Source: Sediminibacillus terrae (GTDB lineage Bacteria > Bacillota > Bacilli > Bacillales > Amphibacillaceae). Taken from it: a stretch of 64,000 nt of DNA. Below the pieces are notes generated by a model. The model did no database searches. It was not told where the DNA came from and was given only the letters and a program-made list of their open reading frames with translations. A program made the position numbers and the translations under genes. Below, in pieces: positions 52,640 through 61,881 of the stretch (position 1 is the stretch's first letter; each line of letters opens with the position of its first letter). The stretch lies in contig NZ_VZDQ01000028.1 of NCBI RefSeq assembly GCF_009602435.1, positions 106,534 to 170,533 on the forward strand, read 5' to 3'.

Positions 52640-54355
52640 ATGAACAGCATTAAGGGTATTGCAGCATCAAGCGGGATCGCGATTGCCAAAGTATATAAAT
52701 TAGAGGTCCCGGAACTTACTTTCGATAAGAAAAGTATCGAAAATCCTGATGCGGAGATCGAACGCTTAAACGATGCGTTATCCGTATCCAAGCAAGAGCT
52801 GGAAATCATCAAGGAAAATGCCAGAAAATCTCTTGGCGACGAACATGCTGAGATTTTCTCGGCGCACTTGCTTGTACTTAGTGATCCGGAGATGATCAAT
52901 CCGATCAAGGATAAAATCAAATCAGAAAATGTCAATGCAGAAGCAGCATTGGATGAAACGGCAAACATGTTTATCGATATGTTCAAAAACATGGACAATG
53001 AGTACATGAGAGAACGCGCTGCCGATATCCAGGATGTCACCAAACGTGTCATGGCTCACCTGTTGAAAGTGACCTTCCCTGATCCAGCACTGATCGATGA
53101 GGAAGTAGTCATAGTCGCTGAAGACTTGACTCCTTCCGACACCGCCCAATTGAACAAACAGTTTGTCAAAGGGTTCACCACAAATATCGGCGGAAGAACT
53201 TCCCATTCTGCCATTATGGCGAGGTCCCTGGAAATTCCGGCAGTAGTGGGTACGAAGAACATTACCGATACGGCGGAAAAAGACACCTTGGTAATTGTCG
53301 ATGGCATCGACGGCGAAGTCATCGTCGATCCGGATGAAAAACAACTTGCGACATATAAACAAAAACAAGCTGACTTTGAAGAACAAAAACAAGAGTGGGC
53401 CAAACTGAGAGATGAACCGACTAAAACCGCTGATGGCAAGCATGTAGAGCTGGTAGCCAACATTGGTACTCCGGATGATGTAGAAGGTGTAATCAATAAC
53501 GGCGGCGAAGGTGTCGGACTTTACCGTACCGAGTTCCTTTACATGGGCAAAAGCGAACTTCCTACTGAAGAAGAACAGTATGAAGCCTATAAATCCGTAT
53601 TGGAGCAAATGGGAGACAAACCGGTAGTTGTCCGTACACTCGACATCGGAGGAGATAAAGAGCTTTCTTATTTGGATTTGCCGAAAGAATTGAATCCGTT
53701 CTTAGGCTTCCGCGCCATCCGCCTTTGTCTGGAGCGAGATGACATTTTCCGTACCCAGCTGCGCGCATTGCTGCGGGCAAGTACATCCGGCAACCTGAAA
53801 ATCATGTTCCCGATGATCGCCACGCTGGACGAGTTCCGTCAGGCAAAAGCGATTCTATTGGAAGAAAAAGAGAACTTGACGAACGCCGGTACCGAAGTTT
53901 CTGACGATATCGAAATCGGCATTATGGTAGAAATCCCTTCTACTGCAGTCATTGCACGCCAATTCGCCAAAGAAGTCGACTTTTTCAGCATTGGCACGAA
54001 CGACTTGATTCAATATACGATGGCGGCTGACCGGATGAACGAGAGGGTTTCCTACTTGTACCAGCCGTATAACCCATCGATTCTGAACCTGGTCAATAAC
54101 GTCATCGAAGCTGCCCACGCAGAAGGAAAATGGGCTGGAATGTGTGGAGAAATGGCCGGAGATTCAATCGCCATTCCAATCTTACTTGGCCTTGGACTGG
54201 ATGAATTCAGCATGAGCGCGACTTCGATTCTTCCTGCAAGAACCCAGATCAAAGATCTTTCCAAGGAAGAGCTTGCCTCCTTCAAGGACAAGCTGTTGTC
54301 GATGAATACAGCAGAAGAAGTCGAACAGTTCATCCGCGAAAAAACAAATCAGTAA
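52640..54355 (+). CDS. ptsI: Phosphoenolpyruvate-protein phosphotransferase (EI)
   Basis: A 571-residue enzyme I. N-terminal domain ([16 protein letters not shown]) with phospho-His in [18 protein letters not shown] near 190. The PEP-binding TIM barrel has [69 protein letters not shown] and catalytic Cys in [11 protein letters not shown]. Starts PEP-dependent sugar phosphorylation by passing phosphate to HPr. Confidence 0.97.
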   Translation: MNSIKGIAASSGIAIAKVYKLEVPELTFDKKSIENPDAEIERLNDALSVSKQELEIIKENARKSLGDEHAEIFSAHLLVLSDPEMINPIKDKIKSENVNAEAALDETANMFIDMFKNMDNEYMRERAADIQDVTKRVMAHLLKVTFPDPALIDEEVVIVAEDLTPSDTAQLNKQFVKGFTTNIGGRTSHSAIMARSLEIPAVVGTKNITDTAEKDTLVIVDGIDGEVIVDPDEKQLATYKQKQADFEEQKQEWAKLRDEPTKTADGKHVELVANIGTPDDVEGVINNGGEGVGLYRTEFLYMGKSELPTEEEQYEAYKSVLEQMGDKPVVVRTLDIGGDKELSYLDLPKELNPFLGFRAIRLCLERDDIFRTQLRALLRASTSGNLKIMFPMIATLDEFRQAKAILLEEKENLTNAGTEVSDDIEIGIMVEIPSTAVIARQFAKEVDFFSIGTNDLIQYTMAADRMNERVSYLYQPYNPSILNLVNNVIEAAHAEGKWAGMCGEMAGDSIAIPILLGLGLDEFSMSATSILPARTQIKDLSKEELASFKDKLLSMNTAEEVEQFIREKTNQ

Positions 54356-54402
54356 ATCGCTGAATTCAAATGATTGAAACAATATTATAGAGACACCGAA
54401 AC

Positions 54403-54454
54403 AAAAACCGAACGATGCTTCGAATGGAAACATTCGAACACGTTCGGTTTTTTT
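54403..54454 (+). terminator. Terminator of fru-pts operon
   Basis: AAACCGAACGATGCTTCGAATG pairs with the complementary arm ending in CGTTCGGTTT, followed by TTTTTT. Member of the shared-stem family. Confidence 0.88.
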
Positions 54455-54499
54455 AATGACATGCTTGCTTTTATTCTATTGTTTGAAGAGTGCCTTCCC

Positions 54500-54662
54500 C
54501 CCATCGCTACGGCAAGATACTGCGCTTATTCAAAGCAAACGGAGGCAAGGTATATAGACTCCTGCGGGATGAGCACGAGCTGAAGACCCACTTGGCAAAG
54601 CGATTTTCTTTACCAAGTTAACTGAAGCCATGCCCGCAGAAAGCAAAATACCTTGCCGGAGT
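54500..54662 (+). repeat. Fragment of the long dispersed repeat
   Basis: GCTACGGCAAGATACTGCGC, AGACTCCTGCGGGA, GAGCTGAAGACCCACTTGG, the hairpin CTTGGCAAAG / CTTTACCAAG and CTGAAGCCATGCCCGC match the right half of the copy at 63215-63790 in forward orientation. Confidence 0.78.
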
Positions 54663-54762
54663 TGCACCTTCATAATAAGTTTATTGCAGGAAATGGAGTT
54701 CTTTTCCTTATTTCAAAACCTGTTATCGTTCGTCTTTTGCCAGTGAATGATGCCGGTTTCCC

Positions 54763-56808
54763 CTAAGCTTTTTTCACGTGTGAGGAGCGGTACATCAACC
54801 ATAAAAAGTAAGGGGCGCCGATCAAAGCGACCAGAATACCTGATGGGATTTCTTTTGGTACCAACAGCGTCCGGCTCAAAACATCGGCAATCACCAGCAA
54901 GACTGCTCCAATCAGCGCAGAAGCGGGCAGCAGCTGTTTGTGACCAGAGCCAAGCAGAATCCGTGCAGCATGCGGAGCCAACAAACCGACGAAGCTTATC
55001 GTTCCGACAGCTGAAACACTTGCAGCAGCCAACAGGGAAGCAATCAATGCCATATAAAAACGTGTCCTGGACACTTTCATTCCCAATCCTTTCGCTGTTT
55101 CATCTCCAAGCGACAGGACGTTCAGATTTCTTATTTGCAAATATAGAAGCGGAACAAGAAGAAGCATAGGACCGAGTAAGTAATACAGCAGTGCCTCCCA
55201 GCTTTTGGCATACGTACTGCCAGACAGCCATGTCAGCGCTGAGGCCACAGCCATATCCGCTTGCACTACGACAATTTGGATAATTGCAGAGCCAAAAGCA
55301 GAAACACCGATTCCTAGCAATGCCAACAAAGATGGCTGGAAGTTGGCACGGTAGGATAATCCCATGACCACAAGAAATGCCGCAAGTGCACCGATGAAGG
55401 CACCAAGTGGAATAAACGCTGCGGAAAAGGCAGAAAAAATGACCAGCAAAGCCCCCACCCCTGCACCCGATGTAATCCCGATCACCGAAGGATCTGCCAA
55501 GGGATTGCGAAGCACCCCTTGAAAGACGAATCCACTGACAGCTAGCAGTCCTCCACTGAGTGCGGCAACAAGCAGACGTGGCAAGCGTAACTGAAAAATC
55601 ATATTGCGAAGGAACTCCTGCCCGTCGTCAAAAACGGCTGAGAAACTTTGTGTAAGTTGAATGCCATTATTCCCGGTGGCAGCACCGACTACAATAGCGG
55701 AAATAAGCAACAGTACAAGCCCTGCAATAAACCACCCGCCTTGAAGAGGAAGTCTGACGCTTCCTGCAAGCATAGCAGTGTTCTTTTCTCCATATTGTCT
55801 GCTTCTGTTTCTCAGTACAAGCCATATCAGCCATGGGGCTCCAATCAGGGCCGTGATCGCCCCGACAGGAAGCTCGGAAAACGAAGGATCGACCCATCTT
55901 GCGAGCACATCCGCTCCTAAAAGAACATTTGCCCCCCAGATAAAGGACGCAGTCACCAGGCTAAAATGATTACGAAAACCGAGCAGCTTGATTAGATGGG
56001 GAGCAATCAGCCCGACAAATCCGATGGGACCTACCACACTCACCGTTACAGCTGTGAGCAGCACCGCAGCAAGTAACGCAATCATGCGGATTCGACCCAC
56101 TTGCTGTCCCAGAGAGGCCGCTACATCCTCACCCATCCGGAAAATATCAAGCTGTTTTGCAAGAAAAAACGCTACGACCATGCCGATCACAATCAAAGGC
56201 ATGGAAAACTGTACACCGCTCCAGTCATTTTGGACAAGCGTTCCGGCTCCCCATAAAAACAAACCAGCTGTTTCGTTTTCATAAAATATTTGCAGGACAG
56301 AAGTAAATGATGAAAACATGATGGTTACAACCATTCCTGCCAAGACCATTCTGACCGGGTTGGCCGCCGTCCCTCCTGCCAGCCCATAAACAAGCAGGGC
56401 GGTGAAAAGACCTCCAAGGAACGCAGGTAGCAATCCTTGAAGGGGAAGGGAGGCAGGAAGAAAGATGGTACTGACAACAACCGCAAAATATGTACCAGAA
56501 TGAATTCCAAGTGTACTGGCAGAGGCAAGTGGATTTTTCGTGATCGTCTGCAAAATAACGCCGGAGACAGCCAGGGATCCTCCAGCCAAAATCCCCATCA
56601 CTGCCCTCGGCAGGCGGAGATAGCGTACGGTATGGTGCTCAATGATGTCTTCGGGTGCCACCAAAGCATTCCATACTACATCCCAGGATAAATCGACGCT
56701 CCCTTGATTGATGTGCAGAAACAGAAGGGAAACGAGAAGTACGGCTCCCCCTCCAAAAGTGAAAGCCGTCTTCAACCATTTATTCACGTTCAAAAAAGCA
56801 TCCTTCAT
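54763..56808 (-). CDS. Fused double FecCD siderophore permease (FhuB-like)
   Basis: A 681-residue protein made of two tandem FecCD permease halves, together about 18-20 membrane helices. First half: RLPRAVMGILAGGSLAVSGVILQTITKNPLASASTLGIHSG and VGPIGFVGLIAPHLIKLLG. Second half (from about 350): RLPRLLVAALSGGLLAVSGFVFQGVLRNPLADPSVIGITSG and VGTISFVGLLAPHAARILLG. Each half carries its own coupling-loop Gly motif. The fusion resembles E. coli FhuB. No ATPase gene is in this operon; the ATPase encoded at 58989-59810 could serve it. The start lies 12 bp after the binding-protein gene. Confidence 0.92.
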   Translation of the reverse strand: MKDAFLNVNKWLKTAFTFGGGAVLLVSLLFLHINQGSVDLSWDVVWNALVAPEDIIEHHTVRYLRLPRAVMGILAGGSLAVSGVILQTITKNPLASASTLGIHSGTYFAVVVSTIFLPASLPLQGLLPAFLGGLFTALLVYGLAGGTAANPVRMVLAGMVVTIMFSSFTSVLQIFYENETAGLFLWGAGTLVQNDWSGVQFSMPLIVIGMVVAFFLAKQLDIFRMGEDVAASLGQQVGRIRMIALLAAVLLTAVTVSVVGPIGFVGLIAPHLIKLLGFRNHFSLVTASFIWGANVLLGADVLARWVDPSFSELPVGAITALIGAPWLIWLVLRNRSRQYGEKNTAMLAGSVRLPLQGGWFIAGLVLLLISAIVVGAATGNNGIQLTQSFSAVFDDGQEFLRNMIFQLRLPRLLVAALSGGLLAVSGFVFQGVLRNPLADPSVIGITSGAGVGALLVIFSAFSAAFIPLGAFIGALAAFLVVMGLSYRANFQPSLLALLGIGVSAFGSAIIQIVVVQADMAVASALTWLSGSTYAKSWEALLYYLLGPMLLLVPLLYLQIRNLNVLSLGDETAKGLGMKVSRTRFYMALIASLLAAASVSAVGTISFVGLLAPHAARILLGSGHKQLLPASALIGAVLLVIADVLSRTLLVPKEIPSGILVALIGAPYFLWLMYRSSHVKKA

Positions 56809-56820
56809 ACTATCACTTCT

Positions 56821-57810
56821 CTACTCGATTAGCGCTTCCTTGATTTGTTCCGCAAATACTCCTGCCGACAACGGGCCTCCGAATGTCCATGTGTCCCCTG
56901 GCAGCCGATAAGTTTCATCCTGTTCGACAAATCGGAGATTTTCCCAAGCAGGGTTTCCTTTCAACTGATCGTCAAAAATATTGTCTTCTTCCTGAACGAT
57001 GTAAAAAAAGCGTGCGTCCTGGAAATTTTGCAACGTTTCGACACTCGTTTCATCATATCCATATACCTGGAATCCATCTGATTGGTAGGCATTTTCCAAT
57101 CCGATATTTTCCATGATTTGAACTGCCATTGCGTTATCTTTGAACAAACGGATTACCGGACTATTGTCCGAACTGTATGCCTGGGACAGCACAAACGGCT
57201 TTTCGCCCATCCCAGCGTCGGATATTTCCTGTTCCGCTTGTTGATAGGCAGATTCCAAATCATTTAAAACTTGGTCAGCCTTATCCTGTTTTCCAAACAG
57301 CTTGGCCAATTCGTTGAACGTCCCGGTCATTTCCTCATACTGATTCCCCTCTCCTTCCGCTGGATAGGGATTAAATGCCATAGTCGGCGCGATTTCTTTC
57401 AAGCTGTCCATTATCGCTTCGTGACGATACCCCGCTGTGATGATCAAATCTGGATCCAACTCGGCAATCGCTTCCAAATTCGGTTCCTGTCTCGTCCCGA
57501 CATCCTGGACATCCTCTCCAAGCTCCGGTTCGATGTTTACCCAGTTATGATATCCTTCTATGTCAGCCATCCCGACTGGCTGAATGCCAAGAGCCAATAA
57601 ATCTTCCGCATAAACCCATTCCAATACGACGACACGTTCCGGAGCCTGGTCAAAAGACTGTTCGCCGTATGCATCTTCTACTGTAATAGCTTCTTTCCCA
57701 GAGGTATCTTCTTTTTGACCGGCTTGCTCGTCCTGATCGGAACCGTCTCCGCAGGCAGCCAGCAAAACAGCCGTGATTATCGTGATTATAAGTATATACC
57801 ACTTCTTCAT
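56821..57810 (-). CDS. Ferric siderophore-binding lipoprotein
   Basis: A 329-residue extracellular binding protein. Lipobox LAAC near residue 20. The class III fold has PERVVVLEWVYAEDLLALGIQPVGMADIEGYHNWV, TRQEPNLEAIAELDPDLIITAGYRHEAIMDSLKEIAPTMAF and QEEDNIFDDQLKGNPAW. The MADIEGYHNWV region resembles the FhuD/YxeB-YfiY groups that bind hydroxamate or citrate-type siderophores; specificity is not certain. It is first in a two-gene operon with the fused permease, behind a promoter and Fur box. Confidence 0.9.
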   Translation of the reverse strand: MKKWYILIITIITAVLLAACGDGSDQDEQAGQKEDTSGKEAITVEDAYGEQSFDQAPERVVVLEWVYAEDLLALGIQPVGMADIEGYHNWVNIEPELGEDVQDVGTRQEPNLEAIAELDPDLIITAGYRHEAIMDSLKEIAPTMAFNPYPAEGEGNQYEEMTGTFNELAKLFGKQDKADQVLNDLESAYQQAEQEISDAGMGEKPFVLSQAYSSDNSPVIRLFKDNAMAVQIMENIGLENAYQSDGFQVYGYDETSVETLQNFQDARFFYIVQEEDNIFDDQLKGNPAWENLRFVEQDETYRLPGDTWTFGGPLSAGVFAEQIKEALIE

Positions 57811-57860
57811 TTCATTTTGTCCCCCTCTTTTAGTTTAAGTATGGTTATGTAATCATTATA

Positions 57861-57923
57861 AATGATAAAGATTCTCATTATCATTTACAGTGCAATCTTA
57901 GCTTATCCCTTCTCCCCTGTCAA
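57861..57923 (-). promoter_or_regulatory. Promoter and Fur box of binding protein/fused permease operon
   Basis: On the minus strand TTGACA (57923-57918), 17-bp spacer, TAAGAT (57900-57895). The Fur box AATGATAATGAGAATC, continuing into TTTATCATT, lies just downstream at 57885-57861 as an inverted repeat. Confidence 0.85.
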
Positions 57924-57983
57924 TCTCTTTTCAAGGCTTCCCTTTTGTTAAAGTGCATACTCACCACAATGTGAAAGGCAAAA

Positions 57984-58015
57984 AAACTTGCAGATGCATA
58001 GTCTGCAAGTTTTCT
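57984..58015 (-). terminator. Terminator of rpiA
   Basis: AAACTTGCAGA / TCTGCAAGTTT, followed on the minus strand by TTTTG. Confidence 0.85.
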
Positions 58016-58021
58016 CCAACC

Positions 58022-58705
58022 CTATCTTTCCAGAATTTCAACACCGCTTTTCCGGCCGACAATCACTTTGTTCGTCCGATTGAGAAACAATCCTGTTTCC
58101 ACCACTCCTAATGTCAGTTTTAGTTCACGGTGTACAGCTGCGGGGTCTCCCATCGCCTCGAAAGCGCAATCCACGATATAATTGTCATTGTTGGTCACAA
58201 ACACTTCTCCCTCCTCAGTTTTCCTCAATTTTGGTGTACATCCTAAGGAGGAAAGTTTTCTCGTTGTGTTTTCCCAACCAAAGCGGACAATCTCCACAGG
58301 GAGTGGAAAACTGCCCAGCTTTCGAACCTGCTTACTTTCATCTACAATAATGATTAGTTTCTTTGCAGCGTCAGCGACTAGCTTTTCCCGAAGCAGGGAC
58401 CCACCGCCTCCTTTAATCAGCTGAAAATCTGGATCGACTTCATCTGCGCCATCGATTGTCAAGTCAAGCCTGTTGATTTCAGCAAAAGTGGCAAGGGGGA
58501 TGCCAAAGTCTTGGGCCCATGCTTCCGTACGCAAAGATGAAGGAACTCCCTTAATCTCCAACCCTTGCTTGATTCGTTCTCCCAGCTTTTTCATCATCCA
58601 GTAGACGGTAGAGCCAGAACCCAAACCAATCGTCATCCCGTCTTCTATGTATTCGACTGCTTTTTCACCGGCTCTTCTTTTCTTCTCCTCCACGTCATAT
58701 GCCAT
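58022..58705 (-). CDS. rpiA: Ribose-5-phosphate isomerase A
   Basis: A 227-residue RpiA of the pentose phosphate pathway. Motifs: GMTIGLGSGSTVYWMMKKLGE, LDLTIDGADEVDPDFQLIKGGGGSLLREKLV and IIIVDESKQVRKLG, which contain the substrate and catalytic Asp/Lys/Glu residues. AGGGAGG precedes the ATG. It is a single gene lying between two iron-uptake operons with its own terminator. Confidence 0.96.
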   Translation of the reverse strand: MAYDVEEKKRRAGEKAVEYIEDGMTIGLGSGSTVYWMMKKLGERIKQGLEIKGVPSSLRTEAWAQDFGIPLATFAEINRLDLTIDGADEVDPDFQLIKGGGGSLLREKLVADAAKKLIIIVDESKQVRKLGSFPLPVEIVRFGWENTTRKLSSLGCTPKLRKTEEGEVFVTNNDNYIVDCAFEAMGDPAAVHRELKLTLGVVETGLFLNRTNKVIVGRKSGVEILER

Positions 58706-58936
58706 GTTACCTGCCTCCCTTGTTAAAGGATGATTTGATTATATCCAGCTTATACCCGGGAAGCGTTTTATTCAACCTAGTCCTATTGTATTGCAGGCAA
58801 GCGGCTTAGCCCCTTTTGGAAGTTCTATTGAACACTAAAAGACACATCGGCAGAAATTCCGCCGCTTAAGAAGACAGCTTAGCCCAGGATAAAATGCTCT
58901 TTCCACGTAGTACGTAGGGTGAAGCATGCAAATGAC

Positions 58937-58970
58937 GCAAAAAAACTGCTTAAAGCGAGCAATTTTTTGC
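58937..58970 (-). terminator. Terminator of siderophore operon
   Basis: On the minus strand AATTGCT / AGCAGTT stem followed by TTTTTTT. The rest of the 58706-58988 gap holds nothing recognisable. Confidence 0.65.
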
Positions 58971-58988
58971 GCCATGATTCACCTGTTT

Positions 58989-59810
58989 TCAACTATAAGT
59001 ACCGGTCCTACTCGTAACGTGATGTCGTCCTATCGGCACCACAAAAGGAGAACCTGAAATCGGGTCTTCTATCACGGTACAATCCAGTCCGAAAATATCT
59101 TTAATCAACGTACTTGAGATGACTCGGGAAGGGCAGCCATTTGCGACCAGTTTTCCTTTGTTAAGAGCAAAAATATGGTCGGCATAGCGTGCTGACAAGT
59201 TTATGTCATGAAGCACCATGACAATGGTTGTTCCGTATTTTCGGTTAAGGTCTGTAAGCAAATCGAGAATTTCCACCTGATAGGTGATATCAAGAAAGGT
59301 AGTCGGTTCATCCAGAAATAATATGTCTGTTTGCTGTGCCAGCGCCATCGCTATCCAGACGCGCTGTCTTTGACCGCCTGAGAGCTCGTCAATGTGCTGA
59401 TTGGCGAGTTCTGTGATATTCATGATTTCCATCGCCTCGGCAACTGCCTCGTAGTCCTCTTTCGTCCAACCGCCAAACAGGGCTTGATGCGGAAACCTCC
59501 CTCGTCCAACCAAATCAGCCACACTGATTCCTTCAGGAACGATCGGTGACTGTGGAAGAAGCCCTACAATACGCGCAAGATGCTTTGGCGGTACTTTGCT
59601 GATCGACTTTCCATCCAGGGTGATTTTACCGGAAATCGGTTTAATCAGCCTTGCCAATGTTTTAAGAAGCGTAGACTTTCCGCAGGCATTTGCACCAATG
59701 ATCACATTTATTTTGTTACTTGGAATCTCCATGCTAATTTCTTGGATAACCGTTTTATCATCATAGCCAGCGATTACCTTTTCTGCCTGAAAGATATGAT
59801 TCGGTTTCAT
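58989..59810 (-). CDS. Iron-siderophore ABC transporter ATPase (FecE/YusV-like)
   Basis: A 273-residue ABC ATPase. Walker A is GANACGKSTLLKTLARL with the N-A-C variant typical of YusV/FecE, the Q-loop LLPQSP, signature LSGGQRQRVWIAMALAQ, Walker B ILFLDEPTTFLD and switch His in VLHDINLSARY. YusV-type ATPases energise several siderophore permeases, so this one may also serve the fused permease at 54763-56808, which lacks its own. The start codon touches the stop of the preceding permease gene. Confidence 0.93.
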   Translation of the reverse strand: MKPNHIFQAEKVIAGYDDKTVIQEISMEIPSNKINVIIGANACGKSTLLKTLARLIKPISGKITLDGKSISKVPPKHLARIVGLLPQSPIVPEGISVADLVGRGRFPHQALFGGWTKEDYEAVAEAMEIMNITELANQHIDELSGGQRQRVWIAMALAQQTDILFLDEPTTFLDITYQVEILDLLTDLNRKYGTTIVMVLHDINLSARYADHIFALNKGKLVANGCPSRVISSTLIKDIFGLDCTVIEDPISGSPFVVPIGRHHVTSRTGTYS

Positions 59811-60844
59811 TACAACTCTCCTTTTCGATTCATACGGACTAGCAAGTAAATCAAATACGGCGCACCGATGATGCCGGTGATGATTCCTACAGGGTATCGG
59901 ACCTCAAATGCAAATTGACCGATCAAATCAGACGCCAAAACTAGATTGGCACCAACAAGACCTGCCGGGATCGCGCTCGAAAACCCAACACCTACGAGTC
60001 TTTTCGCAATCGGTCCAGCAAGAAATGCCACAAAGGCGATCGGCCCCGTGACGGCCGTTGCCAATGCAATGATACACACGGAACTCAAAATCAGAACAAT
60101 TCTGGTCATATCCGTTCTTACTCCCAGAGAAGTGGCCGATTGTTCTCCAAGCTCCAGAATGCCAAGTTGTTTCCCCAGTGCTACAATGATAGGCGCCAAG
60201 CACAGAACACTGATAATAAGCAGTGGAAGTTCGTGCATTTGCGAACCATTGAGACTGCCGCTGAGCCATCTAAGTGCGGCGGGTATATCTTGTTGCGCTC
60301 CCACTAACAGAAGATAGGATATCAATGAATTAAGCATCGCCTGTATACCGATTCCGACTAAGATGATCCGCCCTATCGAAAATGTTTTTCCCCTTGAGAA
60401 CAGATAAATGAACAAAACAGTGGCCAGACCGGCAATGATGGACGCCATAGAAACAATCGCATCACTAGTATGCAGGATGACAATACAAAAAACGGCAGCC
60501 GCGCTGGATCCTGTAGTGATTCCAATGACATTCGGATTGGCGAGTGGATTGCGCAGCATCGTCTGAAAGGTGTTTCCGCCGATGCCAAAAGCAAAGCCCG
60601 CAAGAAGACCAGCCAGCATTCTCGGCAAGCGAATGTTATTGACGGCAAAAGACACACCCTTGATTTTTTCTCCCAGAAGGACTTGCAATACATCCTTTAT
60701 TGGGTAAACGGTGCTCCCCAGTATGAGCATCGCCCAGCATAATATAAATAAAAGTATTGCAAGAGTTCCTGTGACAATTATCCATCGCCGGCGTCTTTGA
60801 CGTCTGCCTGCAATGATAAACTCTACAGATTTATTATTCTTCAT
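59810..60844 (-). CDS. FecCD-family siderophore permease, second subunit
   Basis: A 344-residue permease with a long, basic N-terminus (AGRRQRRRRWI) before the first helix. Family motifs: NIRLPRMLAGLLAGFAFGIGGNTFQTMLRNPLANPNVIGITTG and VTGPIAFVAFLAGPIAKRLVG. It matches the YfhA position next to a YfiZ-like partner. Overlaps the preceding gene by four bases. Confidence 0.92.
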   Translation of the reverse strand: MKNNKSVEFIIAGRRQRRRRWIIVTGTLAILLFILCWAMLILGSTVYPIKDVLQVLLGEKIKGVSFAVNNIRLPRMLAGLLAGFAFGIGGNTFQTMLRNPLANPNVIGITTGSSAAAVFCIVILHTSDAIVSMASIIAGLATVLFIYLFSRGKTFSIGRIILVGIGIQAMLNSLISYLLLVGAQQDIPAALRWLSGSLNGSQMHELPLLIISVLCLAPIIVALGKQLGILELGEQSATSLGVRTDMTRIVLILSSVCIIALATAVTGPIAFVAFLAGPIAKRLVGVGFSSAIPAGLVGANLVLASDLIGQFAFEVRYPVGIITGIIGAPYLIYLLVRMNRKGEL

Positions 60845-61881
60845 AATGAACGCACTTTCGCCTTTCTGGCAAGTATAATCAATATGGGAGCCCCTACAAA
60901 AGCTGTTACAACCCCGACCTCAAGCTCTCCTGGGCTGCCGAGGAATCTCCCGCACACATCTGATATCGTTAAAATGACGGCTCCGGAGATGGCTGACATC
61001 GGAATAATAAACCGCATGTCCGACCCTAGAATAAGTCGCATGACATGAGTCGCCAGCAAGCCTATAAAACCGATCGGCCCTGCCAATGCCGTAGTCGCTC
61101 CACACAAAAGAACAGCAGCCAAAGCTGCAACAAGGCGCAGCATGCCAGTTCGAACACCCAACCCTGTAGCAACTTCATCCCCTAAGGCCAATGCATTGAG
61201 TGCGGTGGTGGAAATGATCCCCAGCAGAATTCCAATCAACAAAAATGGGAGGAAGGTAGTAATATCGCTCCAGTTTGCTGAGCTGACGCTTCCCACTTGC
61301 CAAAACCTGAATTGATCCATAACGTAAGAGCGCGGAATCATGATTGCTGTCACCAGAGAAGAAAGGGCAGCGCTCGTGGCGGCTCCAGCCAACACAAGCT
61401 TAAGGGGAGTGGCACCGCCCCGTCCCATAGACCCGATTCCAAACACGAAAACAGCAGTAAGCATCGCCCCTGCTAAGGCAAGCAAGATATACTGATTGGC
61501 AGTGTTAATGTTCAGGAATGCAATACCGCCTACCACAAACAAGGAAGCACCTGTGTTGACTCCCAATATGCTTGGATCCGCAATCGGGTTGTGAGTGACC
61601 GCCTGCATTAGTGCACCGGAAATGCCAAGTGCCGCACCGCAAAACAAGCTGAATACGGTGCGGGAGACCCTTTTACGCACTACATTAGCCTCATAAGAGT
61701 CGATAGACGGATGAAACAAACCATCTATCAATTCATCGAAACTTATCGGGCGCGAACCAAGGACGAGGGACGCAGCCACACATAAACACAGCAAAATGAA
61801 ACAAATAACCAGCACCGCGACAAAGTTGTGCGGAACATGCGGGGTGAAGCCTTTCTTTTTGGAATTTGGTAAACTATTCAT
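60841..61881 (-). CDS. FecCD-family siderophore permease, first subunit
   Basis: A 346-residue permease with about nine to ten helices: RVSRTVFSLFCGAALGISGALMQAVTHNPIADPSILGVNTG and LAGPIGFIGLLATHVMRLILG. YfiZ-like. Its start overlaps the end of the binding-protein gene by eight bases, consistent with tight co-translation. Confidence 0.92.
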   Translation of the reverse strand: MNSLPNSKKKGFTPHVPHNFVAVLVICFILLCLCVAASLVLGSRPISFDELIDGLFHPSIDSYEANVVRKRVSRTVFSLFCGAALGISGALMQAVTHNPIADPSILGVNTGASLFVVGGIAFLNINTANQYILLALAGAMLTAVFVFGIGSMGRGGATPLKLVLAGAATSAALSSLVTAIMIPRSYVMDQFRFWQVGSVSSANWSDITTFLPFLLIGILLGIISTTALNALALGDEVATGLGVRTGMLRLVAALAAVLLCGATTALAGPIGFIGLLATHVMRLILGSDMRFIIPMSAISGAVILTISDVCGRFLGSPGELEVGVVTAFVGAPILIILARKAKVRSL

